DNA of 64,000 nucleotides, from contig CM028334.1 of NCBI GenBank assembly GCA_016647705.1, positions 4,464,046-4,528,045 on the forward strand, given 5' to 3'. Below the pieces are notes generated by a model. It made no database searches, had not been told where the DNA came from, and saw only the letters and a list, made by a program, of their open reading frames with translations. Position 1 is the stretch's first letter. Every line of letters starts with the position of its first letter. A program made the translations under genes and the position numbers. Source of the DNA: Eucommia ulmoides (lineage: Eukaryota > Streptophyta > Magnoliopsida > Garryales > Eucommiaceae). This document shows, piece by piece, positions 49,968 through 61,517 of the stretch.

Positions 49968-50395
49968 TTTTGGTTATGTTTGGTAGGATTTAAAATGAAA
50001 TTAACAGGAAAATAAAAAATTGTTGTGTTTGGTTAGAGGTGAAAATGAAAATGGGGTGAAAAAAGTTGTTTTCTGCCGCTTTTTTTCCCTCCAAATTTAG
50101 GGTGAAAATGAAATAATAGTGGAAAAAATGATCCAAAAATACCGTTATACCCTTTTGTTTTAAGTGCATATTATTTTTTTCTTTTACCATTAATATATAG
50201 TGAGAGTAAAATAGTAAATTAAAATGGTGCATATTATTTTTTTTCTTTAATACATATAAAATATTATTTTTCCTTCTTTTATATCCCTGCAACCAAACAT
50301 ACTAAGAAAAATTATTTTTCCTCTATAAAGGATAAAGAATTTCTCTTTTTCATTTTTTTTTTTTTTTTCATCCTTCCAACCAAACATACTCTAAG
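49968..50395. mobile_element. Tourist/hAT-like MITE with GTTTGGT ends
   Basis: The left end ggttatgtttggtaggatt and right end tccttccaaccaaacatact are inverted. Internal partial ends repeat the motif (gttgtgtttggttag near 50024, gcaaccaaacatactaag near 50290), which suggests an older copy inside. Non-coding. TSD not resolved. Confidence 0.55.
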
Positions 50396-50732
50396 GTAAA
50401 GTGTGTCCAGACCAACTTACATGCACCTTGACTAATCATCTTCTGGACAATTTTATATCGACTTAATACATTCATGATTAAAATCAAAATTTAATTCCTA
50501 AATGAAACTTCTATACAAAATTTCATCAAGATAATGGGAATAAATCAAATTTAGCCGAACCACAATTGATAAAGAAATAAAATATCTCTCTTTACCAACT
50601 AGTCAAACGCCTCTTGGGTAATTCACCAATGAATTTGTAATAGGGACAATAAGTGGAAAGTTCAAACGCCAAAATAAATAATTATTTTAGTTTTAGTCCT
50701 ATCTATTAAAATTTGTGAAAACACTATTATTT
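50396..50732. other. Non-coding stretch with a dispersed repeat
   Basis: The blocks gaccaacttacatgcacc, ttgactaatcatc and accaactagtcaaacgcc resemble 59160-59350 (gaccaatttacgcacatc, ttgattcattatc). A dispersed element of unknown class. Confidence 0.4.
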
Positions 50733-51135
50733 CAATTAGGATTACATCACCAATGATCGCCCTACCGCCACCGGCTGCTCCGAGTGCCAAAACTCTAATT
50801 ACCGGTCGCCAGAATTATTTTTAGTCACATTCAACTACTTTTTCGTAATATTTTTTTTATATACATTTTAGTTACAATTCTTTAATCACATTAAACTAAT
50901 TTTTTTATTGTTGATCATTGAAAAATTATGTAAATGTAACTAAAAATATATTTAAAAAAATAATTATATGTTACTAAAAAAAAATTCAGGTAGGCGGTGA
51001 CTGGACTCTGATGATTGGAGTCCTGGGGTCTGACGACAGGCGGCGGAAAGTGACTACAAAGGGTGATGTGGACGGCAGGCGGAGGAAAGTGACGACCGAC
51101 GGCAAGGGTGATGTTGACGGGATTTAATTTTTTGT
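50733..51135. mobile_element. MITE with GC-rich ends, second copy, upstream of the BT gene
   Basis: Left aattaggattacatcacc, right ggtgatgttgacgggattt, AT-rich centre with tagtcacatt and aatgtaacta blocks, as at 2004-2447. The right part is rich in ggcggcgg-like triplets. It ends about 160 bases before the BT TATA box. Confidence 0.5.
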
Positions 51136-51294
51136 GTTTTTTTAATTTTAATTGAGAGTTTAATTAATGACATCACGGACGGACGGGCTTGTTATCCAGC
51201 CTTTGTGATACACGCATCAGAGAGCGCGTTGCGGGATGGGAAGGGAGATATTGTAGTCGTGTTTTTTCCAGATTTTTGGGCTGGACTCGTGCTG

Positions 51295-51303
51295 TTTATA
51301 AAA
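51295..51303 (+). promoter_or_regulatory. TATA box of the BTB-TAZ gene
   Basis: tttataaaa lies 102 bases before the ATG. The predicted start of transcription is about 51328. Confidence 0.65.
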
Positions 51304-51404
51304 GCCAGGACAATCTCCATGCTCTACCAAGTCTACGAGAAAAGGCGTTTCCTCTCATAATTAAATTCACGCCAGCGCTATTTCTTCACCGCATCCCCGA
51401 AACA

Positions 51405-54400
51405 ATGCCGGCGAGCAACTTTTCCGACGATACGTACGGATATCCGCTGCTTACAGCCTCTACCGATCTGAGTTCCGGCGACCTGCACGAAGCCGATGTT
51501 CAAATCGTCACGTCCGAAGGACTCCGCATTCCTGCGCACGCTAGCATCCTGGTACGTGTTCCATCTGGAGTTCTCTCTCTTCCGTGCTTAGTTGTTTCGA
51601 TTGCATATGAGTTGATCTCTTTGGATTCGAATCGATTCTTTCATTCTTATCACGAAATGCTGAAATCTCGGAATTGAAATTGTTTGACCGTTGGAATTAT
51701 ACAATTTTCACTTGCGAATGCATCGTTTTTTGTTTCTTAGCGAAGCAATGAACGAAATGTTTTTGAAACTTTGTTTTCGGTTGCGATCGAAGTTTCTTTA
51801 CTGCTCTGTTTACTCCGTTCTGTTTTATTGAACTTCACGGAGAGCTCTTTGCATTTCGATCGATATTTTATTGTTCTTCTGGATTTATATTCTTTGTTCT
51901 TTTGATTTTTGCCATTTTGAAGGCATTTGATGCTGAAATTCTTAGATTTTGTTCCTTTTCACAGGCCTCAGCTTCGCCTGTACTGGAAAACATCATCGAT
52001 CGGCCACGGAAGCACCGGAGCTCTGCGAGGGCCATTTCCATTCCCGGCGTCCCGTGCGACGCCGTATCCGTGTTTGTTCGATTCCTCTATTCCACCAAGT
52101 CAGTACCAATTCCATAACACGCGCTTTTTTTCATTCTTTAATCAGTTATTCTCGTAGTTGAATATTACTATTCATTTTTTGACTTTTCTCCCACATAATC
52201 TAATTCACATGGAGGTTAGATCAGAAACCAACCCCCCCCCCACCCCATATATATATATTTATTTATTTATTTTTTTCTTTGGATTTAGATGCGTAAACTA
52301 ATCACCTTTCCGGATGATCTTAACATTTTAAATCTTGAACTTGGTTGATGTGAGTGAGTGGATTTTTAACATTGCTCAACAAGATGATTAATTGGTTGGT
52401 CCGGATACACCTTAGGAATCCAAAAAAAAATATGGGAAGTCCTCGTATTACTTAAGAAATCAATTTTTTGTCAGCTTGAAATTTTGATTTTTCAATTGAA
52501 AGAGTGAGTCAATCCAATTGGAATATACGTAATCCTTGTACAGTACTGCTAGATTATTAATGAATATTATTGACCCCTCAAGAAAAAATCAAAGAGGAAT
52601 TGTAGCCGTCTTTCTGTTTATTAGTTTACACATGGCACATTTAGTACCTTATACAAATTATTATGCACACGTATTCTCCAATATGCTGATGATGCCATGA
52701 TTTGTGAGGTATATTTCAAATATCGTCCAACATCTAAGGGAAAAAATGTTTTTTTATTTTTATTTTTAATTTTTTTATGAGGTTAGCAATTTGATTTTGA
52801 CAAGCTATGGAATTGACAAGATTGCCCCTGCATTTTCTCAGGTGCAGCGAGGAAGAGATAGAGAAGTATGGGATTCATCTACTGGCGCTGTCCCATGTTT
52901 ACCTTGTGCCACGCCTGAAGCAGAGGTGTACCAAGGGGTTGATTCAACGGCTGACGGTCGAGAACGTGGTGGACGTCCTCCAACTTGCCCGGCTCTGCGA
53001 CGCGCCTGATCTCTACCTCAAGTGCATGAAATTTGTGTATGGTGATTTCAAGGCGGTTGAGAAGACCGAAGGTTGGAAGTTCTTGCAGAAACATGATCCA
53101 TGGCTCGAGCTCGAAATCCTGCAATTCATCGATGAAGCTGAATTGGTAAAAATCTCAAAAAATTAAAAAATTAAAATTAAAATTAAAAAAAAAAAAAAGA
53201 TTTTTTGCCATGGCAGCAAATTTTGCGGCCAAAAATTTACCCAACTCAACAGTAACTTTGCATAATTTTTTCGGAATCGCTATATTACATGAAAAATTAC
53301 TGTAATATTTTACGTAAAAAATTTATAAATATTTTTATGTAGTGAAGTTACTTTAGATTTCTGAAAGTGATTTTGAACTTTTGAAAAAATTACTGTAGCG
53401 CGTGAACTACATAAATAAAAAATTTAAATTTGTGGACAAAACCAAAAAAAGAGGGGGGGTGGGGTGAGGGGTGGTTGGGGAGGGGTTGTTATTAGGTTGT
53501 CAATAAGTCACTTATCTTTTTTACCCTTCTTTTCTACTAAATTTTAAGTCCTTGAGTTAATATTTTAATTCTTTAGTTAATCTGAAATAATTGTTAAATT
53601 CATAGAATTAATATCATCTAAGAGTTAAAAATAACCTGGAAAGGATTAGAAAACAAACTGCTCTAAAATAAGACCAAAAAAAAAATCATTACATAAAGAA
53701 CTATATAATAAGAACTCCAGTTTTGAAATTCATCAATTCACTGATTAATGCTTTTAAACACGCAGAGGAAGAAGAAAACAAGAAAGCATAGAGAGGAGCA
53801 GAGTCTGTATTTTCAATTGAGTGAAGCAATGGAGTGCTTGGAACACATATGCACCGAGGGTTGCACCAGCGTCGGCCCTTACGATATCCTGCCTGCAAAG
53901 AACAAGAGTCCGTGCAGCAAGTTCTCGACTTGCCAAGGTCTCCAGCTCTTAATCCAACACTTCGCCTCTTGCAAAAACAGGGTCAATGGAGGTTGTTCGA
54001 GATGTAAACGAATGTGGCAGCTACTAAGACTTCACTCCTGCATCTGCGATCAGCCCGATAATTGCAGAGTCCCTCTTTGCAGGTAATTCTGAACCCGTTT
54101 CGCCTTTTTTGTGTTCTAAAAATACGTAAAATCACGTTTTTACTTTTTTTTTTTAAAGTGAAACAATGCTAATTTTGAAATTTAAGTATTTTTTTCTTCT
54201 TCAAAGTAAATGTTAGATTTATGTTGTATATCGACCACCGAAGAGGTCTTCCACTTGAGAACCTCCTAATATGTTATCAAATTCAAGGTTACGAGAATTT
54301 ACCTTTTATTCCTTCGTAGTTAATCATCTACGCAAATTGGGGGTTACACATTTTTCTCATAGTCAAATCTTCCGTGCAAACTAGGGATTACATTTAAGGA

Positions 54401-55681
54401 CGGATGTTAAATTCTTATTCTACATCGATCATTTGAGTTCTCAAACCACAAGTTAAAGAATTATTTCATTTGAAATAACAGTAAAAAAAAATGTATTTAA
54501 AAAGAAAAGTATTTGCCATCGTTAATGCATGGCTTGGCGATTGTAGAACAAACTACCAAACAGTCCCTTTTCGTTATGTAACGTTGTTGGAATCTTTTCA
54601 TGGTACTAGACATGAGCGTAATGATAGGGGCATTGAATAAGAATGGTTGAGTCAAAATCATGAACTCAAAGACAGTCCAGATTCATGTTTTGGCAATTTT
54701 GAGTCGTGTTAGAATTGGGCACAAATCTGGTCCGCTGATTAGTAATCCTACTTGTCCTTTCTAAGATTCTTCTTGCGTGATATTTTTTGAATATTAGCTA
54801 TCATGACTATGATTTTTCTTCTTGACATCACTTATGGTTGTCACTGTTATAACTTATATCTCCCTTGTCAATTGATTGTCAATTGATTTGTGACATAGTT
54901 GTTGGGAATGTGGAAGAGATTGGTAATCACGTTATAAGTTTGAGAAAGTCTCATCTCATGAGTTAAGTTTTAAAGTTAAGAGAGACCCAAGACCACTCCA
55001 TATTGGTATCAGAATTTAAGTTATAATAACTCTGTCTCAATAGCCACAATGAGAGAGCTAACCAAAGGTTTGAAATGTGGGGGGAAGATTGTTGGGTTTA
55101 TCCTACATCAGATGTGGAAAGAGTTGTTGGTTAGGTTATAAGTGTGAAAGAAAATCTTCATAAACTATCTTTTGAGATTGAGAGAAACCGTTTTACAAGA
55201 ACAACTTTTATGTTACTTAGGGATTAATTAGGTTAAGGTAATTTTGGTGGGTTTAAATTTGTTTGTTTAGGCTTGATAATGGATTTAATAAATTTTAAAA
55301 TAGGATTTACATTTTATTTAATTTAGGTCGATGAAATATAATTAATCATTTGTGCTAGTTTTATTTCAATTTTGATTTTTAATGGGTATGAAAGATTTCT
55401 ACTTGTAATAATTGGTGTAGATAATTGGTTTTGAATATTCTTGCAATTTTTTTTTTTTTTGTTTTGACAGACAATTCAAGTTGAAAATGTATAATTGGAA
55501 AAATAGTAAAGACGAGGCACGGTGGAGGCTACTAGTGAAGAAGGTGGTTTCCGCCAAGACCATATCGTCATTGTCTATGCCAAAGAGGAAGAGAGAAGAA
55601 GAACAACCGAGAGAAACCACCCTACAACACCGTCATGGTATTAGAAGCTTCAATTTATCAAGCAACGGTTATCGATCTTGA
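51405..55681 (+). CDS. BTB/POZ and TAZ domain protein (BT family), five exons
   Basis: Plant BT proteins are calmodulin-binding scaffolds that bind CUL3 ubiquitin ligase through the BTB domain and transcription partners through TAZ. They act in gametophyte development and in hormone and nutrient responses. Exons: 51405-51551, 51965-52098, 52842-53145, 53766-54082, 55471-55681. All joins are GT-AG and in frame, giving 370 residues (usual family length). BTB lies at about residues 28-135 (DVQIVTSEGLRIPAHASIL then ASASPVLENII), with a helical linker to about 195. The TAZ zinc finger spans about 205-312, with Cys/His clusters CLEHICTEGC, CQGLQLLIQHFASC, CSRCKRMW and CICDQPDNC. The C-terminus has a basic amphipathic stretch (RWRLLVKKVVSAKTISSL), the likely calmodulin-binding site, then PKRKREEE. 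Intron 4 (54083-55470) carries a TRIM. A second copy of exon 5 lies downstream. I cannot say which BT paralogue this is. Confidence 0.93.
54900..55197 (+). mobile_element. TRIM miniature LTR element inside BT intron 4
   Basis: LTR1 54900-55002 (starts TGTTGGGAATG), PBS tggtatcaga (55004-55013, Met-tRNA type), purine tract gtggggggaagat (55077-55089), LTR2 55090-55197 (TGTTGGGTTTATCC to TTTTACA). Under 300 bp and non-coding. The LTRs have drifted apart, so it is old. It has the same orientation as the gene. Confidence 0.85.
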
Positions 55682-56205
55682 GATTTTTTATTTTTTTAAA
55701 AAAATAATAGTGAATTTTTTGTTGGTTTATTGTAAATGAAGAGAGATGTTTTTGCATAAACCAAAAAAAAAAAAAAAAAAAGAGTTTGTATTCATTTTAT
55801 GGCTAATTTTGTAAACTTAGATGTATGTTGAATTGTTGATGAAAATGGTTGCTTGTAGAAACTAAAACTATTTTTGATTCAATATATGGAATTTTGCTTT
55901 GTTTGTTTCATAATCAAGCTTATTCTCCTTGATCTAGAAGATTCAACAATTAATCAATTAAAAAGTATTATATGTATAAAATTTATATTTATTTTATTTT
56001 AACTCCTTGCACAAGGCTCCTTATTCTTTTACATCACGAGACTAATTCTTTAACTTAAGTAGTAATACAAAAAAAATTGCAATGAAAAAGCTTTACCGCT
56101 ACGCCATGATAGAATAGAATTCAAAGATAGTCAAACGACGCAAAAAAAAAAAAAAAAAAAAGTAAAAAGTAAAAAGTAAAATCACATGATTTTTGGTAAG
56201 TAATG
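54900..56205 (+). repeat. BT 3'-end tandem duplication, unit 1
   Basis: TRIM, end of intron 4, exon 5 and 3' flank, repeated at 56270-57573 (exon offset 1391 bases). The left edge of similarity coincides with the TRIM LTR. The right edge is near ttttggtaagtaatga. Confidence 0.9.
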
Positions 56206-56269
56206 ACTTGAGAAAAAAAATTTGTCCATATAATTCACGCACTAAAGTAATTTTTTTAATAATCAAAAG

Positions 56270-56595
56270 TTATTCCATATCGAATGTAGAAGAGATTCGT
56301 TGTCAAATTATAATTGTGAGGAAAAATCTCATCTCATGAACTGAGTTTTAGAGTTAAGAAAGACCCAATGTCATCCTACACTGGTATCAAAATCCAAATT
56401 ACAACAACTCTATTCCAATAGCCAAAAAAGGAAAGACTAATCGAGAGTTAGTTGACCAAAGCCTTGATGTATGAGAAAAAAAATTGTTGGGTTTATTCCA
56501 CATTAAATGTGGAAGGTGCTGATAGTCAAGTTATTATTATGAGAGAAAGACTCACTTCATGAACTAACTTTTGGGATTGAAAGAGACAATTTTAC
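56270..56595 (+). mobile_element. TRIM copy carried in duplication unit 2
   Basis: LTR1 about 56270-56380 (eroded start, ends TCCTACA), PBS-like ctggtatcaa, purine-rich gatgtatgagaaaaaaaat, LTR2 56485-56595 (TGTTGGGTTTATTCC to TTTTACA). Homologous to 54900-55197. Confidence 0.8.
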
Positions 56596-56861
56596 ATACT
56601 TTGAGTACAAATCATATATTATTTAGGGATTAATTAGGTTACAATGATTTTAGTGGGTTTAAATTTGTTTTAGGCTTGATTTTGGATTCAATAAATTTTA
56701 AAGTTTGAATTACATTTTATTTAATTTAGGTTGATAAAATATAATTAATCATTTGTAGTAACTTTATTTCAATTTTGTTTTTTAATGGGTATGAAAGATT
56801 TCTACTTGTAATAATTCGTGGAGATAATCGGTTTTGAATACTCCTGCAATGTTTTTGATAG

Positions 56862-57033
56862 ACAATTCAAGTTGAAAATGTATAATTGGAAAAATAATAA
56901 AGACGAGACACGGTGGAGGCCACTAGTGAAGAAGGTGGTTTCCGCCAAGGCCATATCGTCCTTGTCTATGCCAAAGAGAAAGAGAGAAGAGGAACAACCG
57001 AGGTGTCACCCTACATCACCGCCATGGTATTAG
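56862..57033 (+). pseudogene. Duplicated BT terminal exon (possible alternative last exon)
   Basis: An AG acceptor (gatag, 56860-56861) is followed by a copy of exon 5 in the same phase: RQFKLKMYNWKN, then LVKKVVSAKAISSLSMPKRK. Over 48 shared codons there are 4 amino-acid changes. It then becomes two bases shorter, shifts frame and stops at TAG 57031-57033 (tail CHPTSPPWY). The polypyrimidine tract before the acceptor is weaker than that of exon 5. It has no promoter or upstream exons, so alone it is a gene fragment. Spliced from exon 4, it would give an intact TAZ domain with a different, shorter tail. Confidence 0.7.
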
Positions 57034-57573
57034 TAGCTACGATTTATCAAACAACGTTTATCAGTCTTGAGATTTTTTTATTTTTTTAGAAAAAAAAATA
57101 GTGAAATTTTTGTTGGTTTATTGTAAATGAAGAGATACGTTTTTGCATATATATATATATATATACATATATTTGTATACATGTTTTAGGTTTTACATAA
57201 TTGTCTCTATTTTCAATTCAACATATGGAATTTTGGTTGGTTTGTTTCATAATCAAAATTATTCTTCTTTGATCTAGAAAGATTGAACAAGGACACAAGG
57301 ATCAAAAAGTATTATATGTTCAAATATATATTTATTTTATTTTGACTCCTTGTACAAGTCTTCGACAATGATGTATACAATCTCATTCTTTTACGTCAAT
57401 GACTAATTCTATAACTTAAGCATTAATACAAAAAATTACAATGTAAATGCTTTATCGCTACGGCAAGACATAATGAAATTTAGAGATAGTCAAATGACGC
57501 AAAAAAATACAATCAAAATTAAGTTTTAATGACATCGTAAAAAGTAAATCACATGATTTTTGGTAAGTAATGA

Positions 57574-57844
57574 TTTAAAAATCTTATGGAGAATTCAACA
57601 CTTATGTTTAATTTCTCAAGTAAAATTCAATATTTTTCTTTCGTTAGGTAATTATTAGCTTATATTAGAAATTGTCGAAAATTCACAGGTTGCACAAACA
57701 CAGGTTCAAACATAATTCTAACCCAAAAACTATAATTGTTAGATAATCCGAGTGGGCCACATCCCCTTGATTTTCAAGGTCAATCTTGAGCAGGCCAGGG
57801 ACCATCTAAGACCCCCAAACTTTAGGGACCCTCTTCAAATTCAC

Positions 57845-57880
<36 letters not shown>

Positions 57881-60611
57881 CAATTATTTTTTTATTAATA
57901 TCATGCAAATTAAAAAGAATTTAATCCTGATTCTAAAACTATAGCTATTATTTGAAAGGGTTTATTTTTTAAAGAATTATATTTATAAATTTTAACATAA
58001 TCGTTTTCAAAATTCGTTTAGGGAGTCCAATTTCTCAGAATCAATCTTGTGATTACTAATTCAAGCTTCTTAAATTTTTTGCACAACACCTTCCTAATGA
58101 TGTTGAACAAGTCACTTGATCCAACTCTCTTCAGACATGCATACCAAGATTTTACGTTTGCCCAATCCAATGGGGTATATCATCTCGAAGCCAGCACCAA
58201 CATATAAAAAACTTCTCATCTGCACCGCGAAATTTCTGAAAGAAATCATCAGGGCGCCAAACAGTTAGTTTTGATATTAGTTATTAGTGATGATTAGAAA
58301 TCTACCAGTTGCACCAACACAAAACTCTAAGCCAAACTAACCCAAAAATTGTAGTTATGTGGTGATATATCCAATCTTATATATTAGTGCAAGTCAATTT
58401 TATTCATTTTTGGATGTGGGATATCAACCTACATTGAATGTCCTAACAATTATGAATGTTCCCCAATGGAGGATGGACAAAAGTACTTGTTCCCCATAAA
58501 AATAAGGGAAGTGACCTTTGTAATGATATTGTCGTCTGTCATGAAACCTTAAAAGAGAGGTTGGGAGACACCAATGAAATATATGCAATAGTGGTCTTGA
58601 TTACAATTTTGTTATCTTTTCTTAGTACTTTTTTTGAAGGAATGATGAGAGAATAGTATAAATATTATATGGGCATTTTGTTAAAATGATGGATTTTTCT
58701 TAATAAAAAAAAGGGTTTTTAGTGAACAATTTAGGTACTTGAAATTTTTGTTTATAAAATTCACGCATTACAGTAATTTTTTTAAAAATTCAAAATTAAT
58801 GTACTATGTGAAAGTTATTATAATTTTTTTATATAAAAAATTATAGTAATTTTATAGAAGGCTTACTTTGACTTTTTTTATTATTTAACATCTTAAAAAA
58901 AATTACTTTTAAATAGTAAATTGCAAAAAGATAAGGCCCATACAATATTATTACTTACTTTTTTGTATTTTGGGTTTATGAGAACGGTAGGAATGAAAAA
59001 CAAAATGCATGGGGGTAAAAAAGCCCAAGATGCAAGTTCAAAATACTTGCCAATAGGCCCATTTAAGATTCTTATCATCTTATTAGCATCTTGATTTGAG
59101 AATAAGTAGTACAACAATTAATATTTTTATTTTATTTATGATTTTATGGTAATTTGTGGTCAGACCAATTTACGCACATCTTGATTCATTATCTCATTGA
59201 AAGATCTTAAAGACGCACTTTTCCACATGGATCTGTCGTGTTTAGGATTAAATTAAAGATTTAATTCTCAGAGTATTCTCCAAGAGAGTCGAACACTGGT
59301 TGACAAAGAAAAAAAACACATCTCGTTGCCAACTAAACTAACACTTCTTGGATAATAATTTTACTAAACTTGAAGTACAACAAAAATATGGTATTACAAT
59401 AAGGAAATTTACTCAAAAATTAAATTATACGTCGCCTTGTGTAACATAACTTCGATAATTCACCTACAATGGTTAGGATCACCACGACCCAGGATAATTG
59501 GCCTAACCCCGTGTTCCTCTATATTGTGAAGAAAATATTGTACTCAATCCTGGGCGGCAAATACACACGAGTAATGAAAAAAAACATAAGATCAGGGTTG
59601 TTAACGAAAATCGGCGGTCTATTGAGCGACTCTAAAAAAAAATGGGGCTCAATATGTTCAAATTAAAAGTACAATGGCTAAAGCGGAATTTCTCCAAAAC
59701 ATTAGGGGTACAAATTGTAAACACTCTAATTTCTGTTAAAGTTATCCATAAAACATCGATAAGTCAAAATTAATTATATAATATTAAATAACAGTCCAGT
59801 AGAGAGATATCTGTTAGCTCATATTTTTTTCTTCTTCCTTTATTCCTTCAGGTCGGGCTGGGTCAAATATAAGGATAAATTTAAATTTATCATTTTATGT
59901 AAATCTATACATATTTAACAGTTGCACTTAAGTTTGAACTGCAGAGAAGGTTAAGTAATGACGAAAAAACTATTAAAAAAAAAAACATAAAGTGCAATCA
60001 AGTCAAATTATAGGGGTAAAAAATGTAATTAGTAAAGGCCCATGTTATTGTCAAGGCCCTTTCAACTATGGACATTTTCTCCTTAATAGTTTCAAGAAGT
60101 TTCCAATATTGGCCCTATTCAACTTTTAATTTTAGCCCAACAACGAAACAATATATATTTGTTTATTTTCATATCATATTAATTCTTTCCTTTTTGATTT
60201 ATTTTTTATTTTCGACTTTTCTTTTTTAGTTTTTTATTTTTATTTTGTTTTTTTGTAAATACCATACACAAAAAGTAAAGAAAATAAAATAAAAACAAAA
60301 TAAAACAAACAAAATAAAAAAAAATACAGAAAAAAAAAATGATAGAGAGAGTAGAAAATAAAAAAGAAAAAGAAAAAGAAAAATTAAAATTTATTGCGCT
60401 ATAAGAATATTTTTGTCAATAAAATATGATAAAAGATGTTTTACGTATTATTCAAACTCTACGGGTTATCGGTACCCTTTACATAATTTATATATAAAAA
60501 TAGAATAATTTCAACATAAATATTAATTTCGAGATCACAATATAAAAGATGCCAATTGATCTTACGTTTCTAACAATATGTTACACAACAATTAAATAAT
60601 GACATATACAA
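57574..60611. other. Gene-poor stretch
   Basis: No gene is supported. There is a (TA)n run at about 57848-57876. A loosely repeated block (cacaggttgcacaaacac near 57686, ccagttgcaccaacac near 58305) suggests an old element between 57650 and 58340. 59160-59350 is a dispersed repeat also seen near 50410. 60130-60380 is purine/pyrimidine-biased low-complexity DNA. A 66-codon frame at 58456-58656 has a hydrophobic stretch but no homology that I recognise. Confidence 0.45.
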
Positions 60612-60850
60612 TTCCTAATATGATTTTTGACACTTTGCACCCCTGAATTTTGATCATTATTCCACTTTAGTCCCCAAAGTTGTAATTTAAACGCATAATA
60701 CCCTAAAGTTCCATAATCATCCCACTTCAGTCCAACTGAGCAACTCTATTACAATTTTTGATGACAGATAGTTAATCATCATGCACTCAACTATTTAATA
60801 GGAAATTTTATGAGCATTTTTAACCTCTTCCTTTTTCAGTTTTTCCCTTA

Positions 60851-61517
60851 GGTTGCGTTTGGGTAGGGATTTGTGAAATGACTAGATTTCAAAATATTGG
60901 ATTTTAAAATTCCTTTATTTGACAAATCCCTTATTTGGATAATTGTTTGAACTAAAGTATTTGGGTAAAAAAAAAATTCTATTTCTGATCTCACGTCTGG
61001 AAAAAAAATAAAAAAACGAAAAACGACGAAGAGGTGAAGATGAAATTGAATAAGAAACAAAACAAATCCAAGAATCACAAACGAAAATCGTTCGTCGTTC
61101 TAAATAAGGATCGATTTCGAAATCGAAATCGATTTCGAAATCGAAATCGATTTCGTTTTTCGAAATTGGGAATCACAGAGAATCACGTGACGAAGAACAA
61201 AGCAGAAGAACGAAATCGACGAAAAAGACGACAACGAAATCGACCAAGAAGGAGTAGAAGCAGAAGATGATGAATGAAGAAGCAGTAGAGGCAGAAGAAC
61301 GAAGAAGCAGCAAAAGACGTTGATGATCAAAGGATTTGGCAAATTCAGCCTCTTCCAAAAGAATTTCGAAATCCTTCATTTCACTCACCAAAGGATTTGA
61401 CAAATTCTCTTTCCTAAAATCTTTTCACTCTCCAAACAAGTAATTTATTAAAGGAGGATTTTGAAATCTCTTATCCAATTGAAATCCCTTCTAGAAATAC
61501 CTTATCCAAACACAAGG
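60851..61517. mobile_element. PIF/Harbinger (Tourist-like) element, nested
   Basis: Starts GGTTGCGTTTGGGTAGGGATT and ends with the inverse (aaataccttatcc then aaacacaagg). It is flanked by TTA on both sides (60848-60850, 61518-61520), the Harbinger 3-bp TSD. 667 bp. The inner GC-richer part includes an 18-bp repeat and Arg-rich chance frames. No transposase. Confidence 0.8.
61112..61155. repeat. 18-bp palindromic tandem repeat
   Basis: cgatttcgaaatcgaaat occurs twice in full (61112, 61130) and then partly (cgatttcg). Each unit is itself nearly palindromic, so the tract can form several hairpins. Confidence 0.85.

Larger units (their letters stand above)
56270..57573 (+). repeat. BT 3'-end tandem duplication, unit 2
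   Basis: Copy of unit 1, with clearly more differences and indels in the non-coding part than in the exon-like part. It ends at ttttggtaagtaatga (57573). A TA run at about 57150-57165 is specific to this copy. Confidence 0.9.

Noticed and set aside
53754..53936. Minus-strand frames across BT exons (also 52879-53124)
   Set aside because: They are shadows of the real plus-strand exons.
57650..58340. Possible old LTR pair (blocks with aggttgcacaaacac and agttgcaccaacac)
   Set aside because: Similarity is short and patchy, with no ends, PBS or PPT. Kept only as a note in the intergenic entry.
61034..61403. Arg/Asn-rich plus-strand frame and Ser-rich minus-strand frames
   Set aside because: They are produced by the 18-bp repeat and purine-rich filler inside the Harbinger-like element.
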